A stretch of 64,000 bases of DNA from Petaurus breviceps papuanus (GCA_028583685.1 JAMXIF010000045.1:10200935-10264934), one strand, 5' to 3'; counted from the stretch's first letter, positions 1 to 10,818 are shown. Notes: a model not told the origin generated them from the letters alone. Numbers and translations: made by a program.

Positions 1-46
<46 letters not shown>
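1..46. repeat. (TC)n microsatellite
   Basis: A perfect TC dinucleotide run opens the window and probably continues upstream of it. Confidence 0.98.
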
Positions 47-50
<4 letters not shown>

Positions 51-205
51 GATCTGCAATTTCATTCAAATACAAAACTTCTAGACAGTAAGGAGACTCT
101 CTCCATCAACTAACATCTGTACCTTCACTGCAACTTTTAGCTTTAGATAATTCCTGAGGGTTGGATTGTGAAGTAAAGGATTTTTCTTTATTGTGCCTCC
201 ATGCT

Positions 206-262
206 GAAAGAGGAGAGAGAGGGGGAAAGGAAAGAGGGAGTGAGGGAGGGAGATAGAGAGAG
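206..262. repeat. GA-rich low-complexity tract
   Basis: Almost pure purine sequence made of irregular GAGA/GGGA units. The short ORF crossing it on the minus strand is explained by this tract and is not a gene. Confidence 0.85.
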
Positions 263-297
263 TTATAGTTATAGATACCCATATTTTCATATACATT

Positions 298-445
298 CTA
301 TTATCATCCCTATTTTACAAATTAGGAAACTGAGGCTTGGAGTGGATAAATGATTTGTCCAGACTCACACAGCTAACAAATATCTGAGGCATGATTTGAG
401 CATAGACCTTCCTGATTTCAACTCTAACACTCCATCCATACCCAC
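298..445 (-). mobile_element. MIR-type SINE fragment
   Basis: On the plus strand it shows the reverse of the MIR body: 'attttacaaattaggaaac', 'tgaggct', 'cacacagctaacaa', then a 'cttcctgatttcaactc' tail. This corresponds to the B box and CORE part of a tRNA-derived SINE. It is old and diverged. Confidence 0.8.
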
Positions 446-601
446 TCAGATAATGTTATTATATAATTGTATCACACAGATTTCTCCTTATCCTGTTACC
501 TATAGAACTATTGAAAACAGAAATGGTTTGTCTCATTAGGAAGTGAATTCATTAGGTGGATGTTCAAGTAAAGGGTGGTGATAACTTGTTAGTGAGATTG
601 C

Positions 602-629
602 ATGTGTGTGTGTGTATGTATGTATGTGG
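602..629. repeat. (TG)n/(TATG)n short microsatellite
   Basis: A short alternating TG tract that passes into TATG units. Confidence 0.8.
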
Positions 630-699
630 GGCAGATTCCTACTCATGAGCAGATTGGAATAAGATAGTTCTTCCCTCTTTAAGATTCTGTGATTACTTG

Positions 700-895
700 A
701 TTGTAGAACCATAGTTTAGAACTAGAAGGCATCTTAAGGGCTATCTAGCCCAACCTCTTCATTTTAAAGATGGAGAAACCGAGGCCAGAGGGATGTTGCT
801 TAAAGTCACAAGGTAGCAATTGACAGAGTTGGTATTTCAATGCAGGTTGTCTGATTTAAACCCATCACACTTTCCACCATAACAGCCACATCTCT
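700..895 (-). mobile_element. MIR3-type SINE fragment
   Basis: Contains the reverse of the MIR3 3' end ('agaactagaaggcatctta', 'ctagcccaacctcttcattt'), followed by 'gatggagaaaccgaggcc' and a diverged body. It is one of many MIR3 copies here. The order of tail then body on the plus strand fixes the minus orientation. Confidence 0.78.
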
Positions 896-1169
896 TCACA
901 GGGTTGTTCTAAAGAAAATGCTGTGTAACCCATATAGTGCTATATATAAATGCACACCGATATTCTTGCTTTCTTTGCTAACTTTGACTTCCAGACTAGA
1001 ACCCTTTGGTGAACAGGGAATTGGGTTGAATGAGGTTGTAATGACAAGCTCTGGTGTAGTTTCCATCAAACACTAATGATAGCAAACATTGTCCTTTTAT
1101 AGTGCTGTATAGTTATGACTCACTTTGTATACATCATCTCTTGACATCCCTCTTCAAGGCATGACCATT

Positions 1170-1310
1170 TTTTACATAGTTGCTTGCATATTGTCTCTAC
1201 CTAACAAAATGTAAGCTCCACAAGGGCAGGGACTGTGTTTTTGCATTTCACTATGCCTCTAGAATGTAGTACATAGAAAAGGTTTAAGTGCTTGGGGACT
1301 GACTATTTCA
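1170..1310 (+). mobile_element. L2 LINE 3' end
   Basis: Matches the L2 3' UTR: 'aaaatgtaagctccacaagg', 'gcagggactgtg', then a degenerate 'ttaagtgcttggggactgac' tail. Confidence 0.75.
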
Positions 1311-1319
1311 TGTACCATG

Positions 1320-2335
1320 TTCACAATCAGTGTTTTCCTAGACCTATTACTCTCCTTCACTTACATAACCAATAAGTTGACACATATTGCTATTTCCACC
1401 TCTACATTATCTCTCACATCTTTCCCCTTCTCTCTTCTTACATAGCCATGTTTCAACCTTCACTATTTCAATAAGATCTTAATTAAGCTTCCCTACCATG
1501 AAATCTCTCACCACTCCCATTCGTTAGCCACCCACTTGCTGAAGTGATTTTTCTTAAGTCACATCTGACCATGTGTATCAGCAATGCCATATTCACAACG
1601 CCTATAGAGATTACAAATATGCTGATATAATTATCCATCACAAAATACGTCAGGTTTGCCATTTGGGGAAATAAACTAGAAAATTTATTAAGATACCAAA
1701 AGACTGAGTCCCAAAACCAGAAAGTGAAAGCCATCAGAGTAGTTATGATATTGGCACAGGTAGATAAAGTAGAAAGCACCCACATTCTAAAGCCTTTAAA
1801 ACAGAACAGGCTACCTCAGGCAAAGGTCCTCCTCTCCCCACTCACAGCAACCACCCAGCGTCCTGGAAGCACGCTCCCAGCAGCTCCGGCCCCTGGCAGT
1901 CCTCAGCAGGAGTCTTAACTCAAAAAAAAAAAAAGGCAACTGCCACCAACTGCCAACAGCAGGACCATTAGCTCGGCTTTTCACTTTCTCTTGCTCTGCT
2001 ATGTCAGCACATCCATGGGGCATGGGAGATCTTTAAATCCCATAACCCTTACACCATGTCACTGTACTACTCAATCAGCATCAGTTCCCTATTGCCCCTA
2101 GAGTAGTCTATAGATCCTTTGTTCAGATTTTAAAGCCCTTTCCAGCTTGCCCCTATCTATATTTCCTGTCTCATTATAAACTAATTTCCTTCTACACTCT
2201 ATGATCCTGCCAAAGTGGTTTTCTTTCTTTCTTATACATGATGCTTCTTCTATCTCCCTGCCCTTATACTGATCCTCAATCATTCTTGGAATTCATTCCC
2301 TCTAGACCTCAACCAGTTAGAGTCCTCCTTCTCAC
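1320..2335 (+). mobile_element. L2 LINE fragment, split by a solo LTR
   Basis: Two blocks belong to one L2. The left block ends in 'cacatctgaccatg' and the right block resumes with 'ccatgtcactgtactactc' and 'aaagccctttccagcttgcc', all in the known L2 order. The LTR at 1574-2053 separates them. L2 predates the marsupial radiation, so the LTR is the younger element. Confidence 0.8.
1574..2053 (-). mobile_element. Solo LTR, family B copy 1 (endogenous retrovirus fossil)
   Basis: A 480-bp LTR with TG...CA ends in minus orientation. It is flanked by an exact 5-bp target duplication ccatg at 1569-1573 and 2054-2058, inside an L2. It aligns by eye along most of its length with the LTR at 15575-16113. 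An AATAAA signal is visible on the minus strand near 1688. No internal retroviral sequence adjoins it, so it is a solo LTR left by recombination. The overlapping ORFs on both strands are fortuitous. Confidence 0.9.
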
Positions 2336-2340
2336 TGTTA

Positions 2341-2460
2341 GCATCCTCCTCCTCCCTTTCTTTCTCCTCTTCCTCCATCTCCTCTTCCTCCTCCTCCTCA
2401 ACTACCACCACCACCAAAACCACCACCACCACCACCACCACCACCACCACCACCACTACT
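2341..2460. repeat. (TCC)n-rich tract followed by (CCA)n microsatellite
   Basis: A pyrimidine-rich TCC/TTCC stretch runs to about 2400. A nearly pure CCA array follows (about 2404-2460), which would translate as poly-His in one frame. Confidence 0.95.
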
Positions 2461-2461
2461 T

Positions 2462-2645
2462 ATATAGAGCCTAGTATTACTAGGCACTGTGCTAAAGGTG
2501 TTACAATCATTCTTATTTGGTTCTCACAACAACCCTATGGGGAGGTAGGTGCTATTATTTACAGATGAAAAAAATGAGGCAAAGTGTCCAGGGTCATACA
2601 GCTAGGAAGTGTCTGGGGGCATATTTGACTCAACATTTCTTGACT
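2462..2645 (-). mobile_element. MIR/Mon-type SINE
   Basis: Shows the reverse CORE and body: 'ctaggcactgtgctaaaggt', 'ctcacaacaaccctatgggg', 'aggtgctattatttacagat', 'catacagctaggaagtgtct'. The order indicates a long minus-strand copy. Confidence 0.85.
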
Positions 2646-2905
2646 CCAGTTCATGTACCACCTTCTACATGAAACTTTTCTTGATCACCCCAGTTATCCA
2701 TGCCCTACCTCCCTGACTATCTTGTATGAACTACTTGTGCTTATTCCGTGAATATTTATATATGTACTATTATCTTCCCTGATAGAATGTCAACTACTTT
2801 AAGGTGGGGATTATTTTAATTTTGTCTTTGAATCTCCATTGCCTGGTACAGTAAAATCCATTCATCATTTATTAAGTGCCTACTACATGCTAAGTTCTGG
2901 GGATA
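2646..2905 (+). mobile_element. L2 LINE 3' end
   Basis: Contains 'tttcttgatcaccccagtta', 'gatagaatgtcaac' and 'gaatctccattgcctggtac', and ends 'tttattaagtgcctac', as in L2 3' UTRs. Confidence 0.8.
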
Positions 2906-3510
2906 CAATGATAGTCATCCCTTTCACATCCCAACTTTTCCCATCATGGCTTTGATATGTCACAGGTCAGCATAAGAAATTAAATGGAGATTTAGGGGAA
3001 TTTTGTGAAAGCAATAGGTGACACGTGAAGGTCAGCAGATGACACAGAAAAGTTTATAAACTCAGAAATGCACAAAATATGTGTACAATATTGTATCATA
3101 TCAAGCCAAATTTAACAATAAGGTACTGTTAACATCCCCACAAAAGAAAAAAAAAATCAGACTTCTTCTCTGGTATGAAGGGAGGACCAAAAAATTTTAC
3201 ACAGATTTTCCAGATGATGGGGGAGCTATACGCCTAACCACTGAAATGTGGAAGGGATAACTAATGAAAAGAAAGACAGTTCCTGTCCTCGAGGAGTATA
3301 CAATGTAACAAATGGCAGACAACTGTGGGTACCCAGTGCAGCAGCATCTTGTTCTGTGGAATTGAATAGTAGATGCAAAGTGCAATGAGCTCAGTCCAGT
3401 TTCTTCCCTCTCTAAAGATAGGCATTGGGAGGAGTTTGGCACTCTACCCTCCAGCCCTCCAGTCAAAGGGAGATGAAGTTGAGGGAGGTGGTGTCAATCA
3501 AGGCTCAACA
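2906..3510. other. No gene seen; mostly unassigned sequence
   Basis: A weak match to a widespread mammalian repeat phrase ('cctgtcctcgaggagtatac') lies near 3280-3305. The rest shows no repeat or coding signal that I recognise. The short ORFs at 3197-3579 have no support. Confidence 0.5.
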
Positions 3511-3782
3511 AATGCTGTAAGATTGATCCCTCCTCCTTTTTCACAAATAGATAAACTGAGGTCTAGAGAGAGAAAATGACTTACACAGATAGTGAAGAAA
3601 TGAGTCAGGATTTACCAATTCTCAGAGGAGAGTAGGTTAGTATTACATTCCTTATTTGACAAATGAGGAAACTGAGTCTCAGAGAGATGAAGTGGTTTGC
3701 TTAACATCATACAGCTAAAAAGTCTTGAGCCCTCCTGACTCCAAGTCAAGTACCCTTTGAATTACACATCACTGCCTTTAAT
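3511..3782 (-). mobile_element. Two adjacent MIR fragments
   Basis: The reverse MIR phrases occur twice. The first copy has 'cacaaatagataaactgagg' near 3542 and the second has 'tgacaaatgaggaaactgag' near 3657, followed by 'catcatacagctaaaa' and a 'cctcctgactccaagtcaag' tail. Confidence 0.75.
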
Positions 3783-4345
3783 AGGTTTCCTTTATGCACA
3801 GCATAATAAGACCCAGGAAATATCTACATAATTTAGCTTAGACTGAAGACTGCCTTTGGCTCCTGCCAGTTAACAAACAGAATGGTGAATAGTTGTGCCA
3901 AGGCTGAACTCACTGTGAGTTTCTCAAATTGATGGCAGTGGTCGGCAACTTTCTGTTCAGAAAAAGAATCAGTCCCTCTTTAGACTTTGGGAAATCCTCC
4001 TTTTTGGGGCATGTGAAGCTGGAAATTAGCCCAGGCTTCAGAAGGGGGGAAGGGCAGGAAAAAAGGAAGTAAATAAGAAAAAAAAACCTTTGAAGACAGG
4101 AGCTAACTTCCACTGAAAGAGGAAATTAGTCAAACACAGTCAATCTTTGACTGATTTTAGATGATAGGCTGCAGAATGCTCTGAGGCCCCAGCAATCGAA
4201 ATCCTGTTTCAGGAATGAGCCAGTTACAGATGGAGCCACTGTTCTATTATTAAAAGGAATGGATCCATTCAGGGACGAACATACATAACCCAAAGAGCCG
4301 TCTGGGAGATTGATGCTTCAGCTATTTTACAAGAGCAGAAACAAT
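3783..4345. other. Repeat-poor interval, no gene seen
   Basis: No family match is visible across about 560 bp. The segment 4100-4340 has balanced composition and no simple repeats, so it is a weak candidate for conserved non-coding sequence. The 67-codon ORF on the minus strand at 3910-4113 is low-complexity and unsupported. Confidence 0.45.
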
Positions 4346-4790
4346 CTGGAATCCTAGATAGAGTCATTGGATTTTGGAAATGGCAGCCCTAAAGCTATAG
4401 CAGTTTCAACCCTCTCATTTTTCAAAAGAGGAAACTGAGGCCCAAAGACAAAATGACTTGATCAAGGACAAACAGTGAGGTAGTTGCTGAGCTTGGATCC
4501 AGGTGTTCTGGGACTTAGGCCATTATACCTTCTATTATCCATCCCAATCACTGAACCGAGGTGGCCTTGGAGATCAATCATCTACTGCAATTGCTTCATT
4601 TTACAGAAGAAGAAACTGAGACCCAGGGAGATCAAATGCTGTATGAGTTTATGAGTTTATAGTTTTAGGAGGGATCTTATGGTGAATCTAGTCCCATCTT
4701 CTTTACTGTTGAGTTGAGGAAACTACACCCCATAGAGAAGAGTGAGGATGGGACCTTGAGGGTCATCTAGTCCAACTCCCACATTACCTA
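4346..4790 (-). mobile_element. Cluster of MIR/MIR3 fragments
   Basis: Three successive minus-strand pieces show 'gaggaaactgaggcccaaag' near 4430, 'agaagaaactgagacccagg' near 4607, and the MIR3 tail phrase 'gggaccttgagggtcatcta' near 4750. They look like independent old insertions. Confidence 0.72.
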
Positions 4791-5018
4791 GCTTTGCATG
4801 GTGAAGCAAATAGACTTGGAGTCAGGAAGACCCAAGTTCAAGTCTTACCTCAGGTACTTACTTTGTGACTCTTGGGAGTCATTTAGCTTCAGTCTCATCT
4901 GCAAAGTGGGGATAATAATAACCCATACCTCACAGGGTGCTTATGAGGATAAGATGAGATCACATGTGTAAAGTTGTTTGCAAAATGTAAAATACCATGT
5001 AAATTCTTATTGTTGTGG
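4791..5018 (+). mobile_element. MIR-type SINE, nearly full length
   Basis: Reads in sense order: 'gacttggagtcaggaagacc', 'caagttcaagtcttacctca', 'cttactttgtgactcttggg', 'ctcatctgcaaagtggggat', 'tgaggataagatgagatcac', then a 'taaattcttattg' tail. The A/B-box region, CORE and 3' part are all present. Confidence 0.88.
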
Positions 5019-5159
5019 ATAATCTTCAGGGTGAGAGGATTTGATTATTATCACATAGGTAGTAGTCACATAGATTTGAACCTAGATCCTGTGGCTCTAA
5101 TGTGAGAGCTCATTCTATACCTCCCTGCCTCCTTCCAACATTTCCCTTCCATTTTGTAC

Positions 5160-5395
5160 ATTGTTGTTCAGTCATTTCAGTTGTGTCTGACTCTCTGTGA
5201 TTCCAGAGATACTGGAGGGGTTTGCCATTTCCTTCTCCAGCTTATTTTACAGATGATAAAACTGAGGTAGACAGGGTTAAGTGACTTGCAAGAGTCACAC
5301 AGCTAGTAAGTATCTGAGGCTGGATTTGGGAGGCTACTTGAGCAACATTAGTCTTCCTGACTTCAGGTCTATCTACTGAACCACATCCCTACCCC
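5160..5395 (-). mobile_element. Marsupial tRNA-derived SINE (MAR1-like)
   Basis: The plus strand starts with the reversed tail 'ttgttgttcagtcatttcag' and continues 'actggaggggtttgccattt', 'ttttacagatgataaaactg' and 'cacacagctagtaagtatct', ending near 'ctactgaaccac'. The long 'catttcagttgtgtctgact' type tail is characteristic of marsupial SINEs. Confidence 0.9.
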
Positions 5396-5439
5396 CAATC
5401 GTGCACATTGCTCTTCACTAGCCTTGGGTCATGGACCAT

Positions 5440-5960
5440 AGAACCAGACAAGACTTTAGAAATCTCATAGCGCAGGTCCCATATGGGATCACATCTTAAG
5501 AGGTAGAATAGACCCTATGAATTATGTATCTCAATCCCTTCTTTTTATATGTCCTGAAACAGGATCCCAGAGAAGTTCGGGGATTTATAGTTCAGAGTTT
5601 GGGATCTTGAAGGGACCCTACAGGCCATCTAGTTGGTTAAACTTTGTTAAAGAATCTCAGAGATAGTTAAGTGACTAGTTCAAGATCACAGGACAGTAAG
5701 TGACCCAGCTGAGCTTTGAACCTGTTTCCCAAATCTTCTGAGACCAAATGCAGCAGTTTTTCCAGAGCACCATACTGGCTCCCATTTTATGGAATTCTGT
5801 GTTCTAGAGTGACAGAGGTCTAAGGAGAGAGATCACTTCATCTAATACCCTCATTTTATAGGGGAGGAAAATGAGGCCAAGAAAGAGAAAAATGGCAAAG
5901 TAGTAAGGAGCAAAGGCAAGATTCAAAATTAGCCTTTTATTTTTTCAGACAGTGCTTGTC
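5440..5960 (-). mobile_element. Three old MIR3-type fragments
   Basis: The MIR3 phrase pattern (tail, then body) recurs near 5445-5590, 5595-5745 and 5790-5935. Examples are 'ggatcttgaagggaccctac' with 'gttaagtgactagttcaaga', and 'accctcattttatagggg' with 'ggaaaatgaggcc'. Confidence 0.68.
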
Positions 5961-6129
5961 AATACATCATAGTTTTTACTGATGATAAAGTTGGCCAAGA
6001 AGATTACACAGTCAGTCACTTTATGGCAGAACTGAGAATATAATAAAAAGTAAATAGAAGTTGATTCATTTTTTTTCCTGACCCTATATACATTTAAGAT
6101 CACCGGTAGAATTAAAAAAAAATTATGAT

Positions 6130-6320
6130 TACTCCTAAGCAGAAAACACTTTAAAGTTTGCACAGAATTTTCCTCATGATACCCCAATGAGATAAATATT
6201 AAAAGTATTATTATCCCCATTTGGCAGATGAGGAAGCAGTCTCAGTAATGTAAAATGACATCCAAAATCATCCAACTAGTGTTAGAGATAGGATTCAACC
6301 CCAAGTTCACAGTTCTTTCC
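6130..6320 (-). mobile_element. MIR-type SINE
   Basis: Shows the reversed CORE 'aacactttaaagtttgcaca', then 'attattatccccatttggca', 'gatgaggaagcagtctcag' and 'ggattcaaccccaagttcac'. Confidence 0.8.
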
Positions 6321-6539
6321 ATTGCCCTTTTTATTCCCAAAGCTGGCAATGTGAATACTTTCCAAATGATGGTCTATTTCTTTCTCAGATCAGACTCTTA
6401 GGAACCATGAAAATCAAAAAGGATGCGCAATTATTTGACTAGGAAATCTTCCTTCTATAAGATGAGTAATGTGGAAAGTAAAGACATTTTTCCTCCCTTT
6501 AGAGGCCCTGGGATTGCTATGGGCCCAGAAAGTATATGT

Positions 6540-6755
6540 GACAACCTTTGTTGACTTCGTTTACATTCTTATTGTGGTGCCATGGGCCTGTAGTTAAGGA
6601 CCAATGTTTAAATCCTGCTTCTGTCACTATTGTTTTGACCTTAGGCACATCACTAGAGCTCTTGGGGTCTCAAGCTTCTCATTTATCAAATGGGGGTGTT
6701 GTTGAACTAGCTGCCCCCGAAAGTGCCTTCTGACTCTAAATGGGGGACATTGGCA
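6540..6755 (+). mobile_element. MIR/MIR3-type SINE
   Basis: Sense phrases are 'tttaaatcctgcttctgtca', 'tctcatttatcaaatggggg' and 'tgttgttgaactagctgcc'. The terminal part is MIR3-like. Confidence 0.72.
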
Positions 6756-6889
6756 TCTAAGATCCTCAGCAGAGTTGGCCTCAAATATGGTCCATCCTCT
6801 TCTCATGACCGTTTTGTGTAAATGGGCAGATGTCCACCACTGCATGGTACGATTTCAGATTCTCCAACAAGACATCTTTTGCCATTAAG

Positions 6890-7178
6890 ATAATTCTCCT
6901 GTGACAGTTACTGACCAATCTCTCCTTACCTTCTAATTATTTTCATCAGTCCTTGAAGGTGGTAACTGTATTTTTTTTTTTTGCTTTGTATCTCCAGTAC
7001 CCAGCACAGGGAAGACCCCAGAATCTTTTCATCATGAGATTGTGTCCATTTTAAAAAATATTTTTGGGGGTGCTTATTGTATATACTGAAAGTATAAAAA
7101 AATAAAAAAAACAATTCAGACAGTCCAGACTTACTCAAAATAAGCATTTAATAAATGATTCTTGGTTGACTGATTTGT
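6890..7178 (+). mobile_element. L2 LINE 3' end with an AT-rich insertion
   Basis: The left part reads 'gtatctccagtacccagcac' and the L2 end resumes at 'taagcatttaataaatgatt'. About 120 bp of sequence unlike L2, A/T-rich at its right side (about 7015-7138), lies between them. I cannot assign that insert. Confidence 0.72.
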
Positions 7179-7500
7179 TGATTGATGTTTGTAAGGGGGA
7201 AGCATTGCGTAATGTGTCCTCCACCTCAAACTGCAGACAGAACAGTCAGCCTCAAGGAAAGGATGCAATGGACCACATAGATGCCTTAAAAAAGGAGCTT
7301 TCGGCAATTAATAGGGCAAGGTCTTTTCAATTCAAAATCAGGTAGCAGCCCTTTAAGAAAAGTAACTAGCCTCAAATGAATTTTGGTGCTATGATATCTG
7401 GCATAGAGGGATTGTGGGAGGTTTTATTTTATGCAAATCTGAGGGGGTATTGAACAGCAGATGATGTACAATATAAGATGCTTTTTTCCCCATGTGATGA
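7179..7500. other. Repeat-poor interval, no gene seen
   Basis: No recognised repeat phrases and no supported ORF. Confidence 0.45.
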
Positions 7501-7805
7501 ATCATAATATAACAATAATTATAATTGCTTAAATTTCTGTAATGCCTTAATTTTTAGAATGTATTTTCCTCAGAATATTCCTGAGAGGCATTTGGAAAAG
7601 CTGCCCATTTTATAGATAAGGAAACTGAGTCTCGGGAAGAAGTGACTTGCCCATGCTTTTATTTTTCCAAGTCTGTTGAAAAGTCATTTTTATGGATTCA
7701 CTTTCTGTAGACTTCTCCCTGACCGATATCAGAAGTGGGATTTGAAGTCCCATCAGCCTGTCTGATGGAGTCCTTCCCTTGCTCTCTGGGCCACTGTACC
7801 CACCC
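7501..7805 (-). mobile_element. MIR-type fragment, probably in two pieces
   Basis: Reverse MIR body 'attttatagataaggaaact' and 'agtgacttgcccatg' occur by 7655. About 50 bp of other sequence follows, then a possible 3' piece ('gggatttgaagtcccatcag', 'ctgggccactgtaccc'). Confidence 0.65.
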
Positions 7806-8092
7806 CCTCAGATGGCAGTCCTAACAAGGGTAGAGGGGAGATTCACAAGCCTCTAACCCATCTTACTTGTGTTCCCACCACTGGCCCTGCTCCCTTTCAA
7901 TTCCTGGGTTTCCTGCTGCCATGCCAGTGGCCCACGCATCACCTTTTCCCCTGCTCTCTTCCCACCTCTGTGCGTGCCTGTCAATCATTTGTGTGACCTG
8001 GCATTTCTGAACAGGAGACATCTAGAACTGTATTTTGTAAAAGATATGGATCTGTGGAAGGAAGTCCTTGATAGGAGAATACAGGAACGCTC

Positions 8093-8264
8093 ATTATGGT
8101 GGTTGTCCAGTCGTGTCTGGCTCTTTGTGACCCAATTTGCAGTTTTAGCAAAGATAGGTAGGTGTCTGAGGTCGGATCAGATCTCAGGAAGAGAAGCCTT
8201 TCAGGCTCCATGTCTGGCACTTTATCCACTGGACCACGTACCAGGCCTGCCCCTGGCTCATTAT
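8093..8264 (-). mobile_element. Marsupial tRNA-derived SINE, diverged
   Basis: Reversed tail 'tggttgtccagtcgtgtctg' plus 'tctttgtgaccca', then a head end 'atccactggaccacgt'. The middle is shorter than in the copy at 5160-5395. The 133-codon ORF crossing it is not a gene. Confidence 0.75.
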
Positions 8265-8394
8265 GGTTAGTGTTGACGATTGTATTCCTAATTGATTGAA
8301 ACTGTTCTTGCCCTATTTATATGCTCATTCTGAGGAAGAAACCTCACTAGCCATGGCTTTCCATGGTCTTTCTAGACCTCTAGAGAGTGGAGAG

Positions 8395-8624
8395 AGTGCT
8401 GGGCCTAGTCAGTCAGGAAGACCTAGATTCCAATCCAGTCTCAGACACTTACTAGCGAGGTGACCCTGGGCAAGTCACTTAACCCCATTTGCCTCAGTTT
8501 CCTCATCTGTAAAATGAACTGGAGAAGGATATGGAAAGCCACTCCAGTATCTTTGCCAAGAAAGTCCCAAATGGGGTCACAGAGAGTCAGACATAACTGA
8601 AATGACTAAACAACGACATTCTCT
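8395..8624 (+). mobile_element. Marsupial tRNA-derived SINE (MAR1-like)
   Basis: Sense order is 'cagtcaggaagacctagatt', 'gaccctgggcaagtcactta', 'cctcagtttcctcatctgta', 'tccagtatctttgccaagaa', 'tggggtcacagagagtcaga', 'ctgaaatgactaaacaacga'. It lacks the first few bases of the tRNA-like head. Confidence 0.92.
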
Positions 8625-8945
8625 AAACTGAGTCTGCCGTCACTCCCCTCTGTGCTTCTGCTGTTCCTCATGCCTAAAATTCCCTTCTGCCCTCTGCTTT
8701 ATGACAAGGAATCCCATGATCTTTATGGACTCATCTCAGAGGCCACCTAGGAAACAAAGCCTATCCTGATCCCACTTCCTACATCCTCTCTCCTTCCTGT
8801 GATCTGGTTACATTTACTTGTCCATGTACATGCTTAATACATCCCAACTCATTCATTCAGTTAAAAAATATTTGAATGTAAGCTCTTTCAGGGCAGGGTT
8901 TTTCTCTTCCCAGTAGCTGTTTAATAACTGTTTGTTGAATTGCTT
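8625..8945 (+). mobile_element. L2 LINE 3' end
   Basis: Contains the L2 ORF end/3' UTR phrases 'aagcctatcctgatcccact', 'gaatgtaagctctttcaggg' and 'aataactgtttgttgaattg'. Confidence 0.82.
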
Positions 8946-9240
8946 TTGCATTACAAAAGAGATCCTTTTCAGCAGGGCATCTCCCTGAAGTTCTTTCTCT
9001 AATATGGGCACAGCCAACTCTTTCTTCTGCATTTTCCACTGCCCTGGCATTTGAAGGCCATGGGTGATGAGAGTTTTCCTTGCAACAGCAGTTCTCTGAG
9101 TAGGCAGTGGAATTGTTATCCACATAAAGGGAAACATCCTCAGAGAAACTGCACAAGATTCAAATTCAGGCCCCTTGAATCTAAGGCCTGACATTCTTTG
9201 CAATTCCAGTGTGCTGCTATCCCTAAAAAATTGGTTATTG
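8946..9240 (-). mobile_element. Possible MIR3 fragment plus unassigned sequence
   Basis: The last part ('gattcaaattcaggcccctt', 'gaatctaaggcctgacattc') has the look of a reversed SINE head. The 8946-9140 part is unassigned. The 116- and 99-codon minus-strand ORFs here show no homology that I recognise. Confidence 0.4.
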
Positions 9241-9284
9241 TACTTTGATCAGCTGTGGTTGGGAAGGGGAAATTATTATCCTTC

Positions 9285-9442
9285 AGGTTTTGACTAATGG
9301 TTTGTGAATCAGAAAACTTAGGTTTGACTCTCAGCTCAGATACTCAGTACATTTGGGACTTTTGGGAATGTGATCTGAAGCACCTTGCTAGACCTCAGTT
9401 TTCTCATCTGTATAATGAAAGGATTGGCCTAGATTAAGTGTT
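9285..9442 (+). mobile_element. MIR3-type SINE
   Basis: Contains 'ggtttgactctcagctcaga', 'cctcagttttctcatctgta' and 'taatgaaaggattggcctag' in sense order. Confidence 0.75.
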
Positions 9443-9592
9443 CTGAACTTGGTATGGGTGGACTACTTTCCATGGGGTCTAGGAACTAGGGGGATAAATA
9501 TCTTATTTTCATCAACCTCTAACTGAAACAAATTATGAATTTCAAAAAATGATTCTGAAAAGCACAGAGTGTTGGGAAACCCTGGTTTGGAT
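9443..9592. mobile_element. Old hAT-like non-autonomous DNA transposon fragment
   Basis: Phrases 'tcatcaacctctaactgaaa' and 'aaaatgattctgaaaag' match the same element seen more completely at 53094-53339 and in part at 38392-38560. The family name is not asserted. Confidence 0.55.
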
Positions 9593-9594
9593 CA

Positions 9595-9796
9595 CCTTTA
9601 ATAGCTCATCAATCTCTTGATACCACTATTCTTTAACACCATCTACTTGAACAATTGTGGTCACCTAATTGAACAATCTACCTCTAGTGTCTTTTTCAGC
9701 TATTGAAATAATGTTCCTAAGGCATAGGTCTGACCACGTCATTCCCTCTCCTGATCAAAAATCTTAAGTGCTCCCTAGTAACCCTTGGATAAAATA
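9595..9796 (+). mobile_element. L2 LINE, left part of a split copy
   Basis: Contains 'aaggcataggtctgaccacg' and 'tgctccctagtaacccttgg', the same L2 segment as in 1320-2335. It stops in ggataaaata (9787-9796), which is repeated at 10819-10828 where the L2 resumes. Confidence 0.85.
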
Positions 9797-10818
9797 TAAG
9801 CTGGGGATTGACTGAACAAGTTATGGTGCAGGAATGGATGGAATACTATTGTGCTGTAAGAAATGATAGAGATAGTTTCAGAGAAACCTGGGAAGACTTG
9901 CATGAATTGATGCAAAGAGAAATAAGCAGAACCAGGAGAGCAATTTGGAGAGTAACAGTGATATTCCAAAGATAATCAGTTTTAGAAAGGTTATTAACTC
10001 TGATTAACACAGTGATCTACCATAATTTCAAAGGACTCATGATAAAAAATGCTATTAACCTCCAGATATACAATTGATGGATTGTACAGATTGAAGCATA
10101 TTTTTCTCTTTCATTTCTTTCTTTTTGTGGTAGGGGTGGGCATGAATAATGGAGAAATATGTTTTGAATGGCTTCATATGTATAATGGGTCTCCTATTTC
10201 TTGCTTTCTCAATGCGGGTAGGGGATTGAAAGAATAAGATTGTTTTATTTTACTTTTTTATTGATTAATTAATTTAATTTTAGTTTACAACATTCAGTTC
10301 CACAATTCCTTGAGTTTAAAATTTTCTCCCCTTCCTTCTCCTCCCCCCCCACATGGCAGCATGCAATCAAATATAGGATCTACATATACCTTCAAATTAA
10401 ACAATAGTCAGGTTGTAAAGAAGGATTATACCCAAAGGAATGAACAGTGGGAAAGAGGAAAACAAAACAAAACAAGAACAAGAAAGAGATCAAGTATAAA
10501 TCTTGCTTCAATCTTCATTCAAACTCTGTAGTTCTTTCTCTGGATATGGTATCTCTTTCCATCATGAGTCTTTTGGAGTTGCCTTATAACCTTATATTGC
10601 TGAAAGGAGCCCAGCCTATCAAAGTTGGTCGTTACACATATGTTGTGTCTATAACTGTGTACAAATTTTTCCTGGTTCTGCTCTTCTCACTCAACATCAG
10701 TTTGTATAAGTCTCTCCAGGTTATTATGAAGTCTGTCTGCTCCTCATTTCTTATAGTACAATAGTATTCCAATAAGATCATTTTAAACTGAAAAAAGACA
10801 TTTAAAGTAAAAAAAAAG
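9797..10818 (+). mobile_element. L1 3' end inserted in L2, itself split by an inverted L1
   Basis: A 5'-truncated sense L1. The ORF2 C-terminal region shows 'aatggatggaatactattgt', 'aagaaatgatagagatagtt' and 'agcagaaccaggagag', followed by the 3' UTR and an A-rich end at 10811-10817. The 10-bp target duplication ggataaaata flanks it at 9787-9796 and 10819-10828. A second L1 tail sits within it at 10241-10770. Confidence 0.88.
10241..10770 (-). mobile_element. Inverted L1 3' end nested in the L1 above
   Basis: Begins with the reversed L1 poly-A and terminus ('attaatttaattttagttta', 'caacattcagttccaca') and runs antisense into the ORF2 C-terminus ('ctgctcctcatttcttatag'). It is flanked by aataagat at 10233-10240 and 10771-10778, so it is a separate, later insertion and not a twin-priming inversion of the host L1. 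Confidence 0.87.

Noticed and set aside
2404-2460. Poly-histidine small protein (2238-2474)
   Set aside because: Produced by the (CCA)n microsatellite.
10241-10770. Twin-primed 5' inversion of the surrounding L1
   Set aside because: It has its own 8-bp duplication and contains an L1 3' terminus, so it is an independent insertion.
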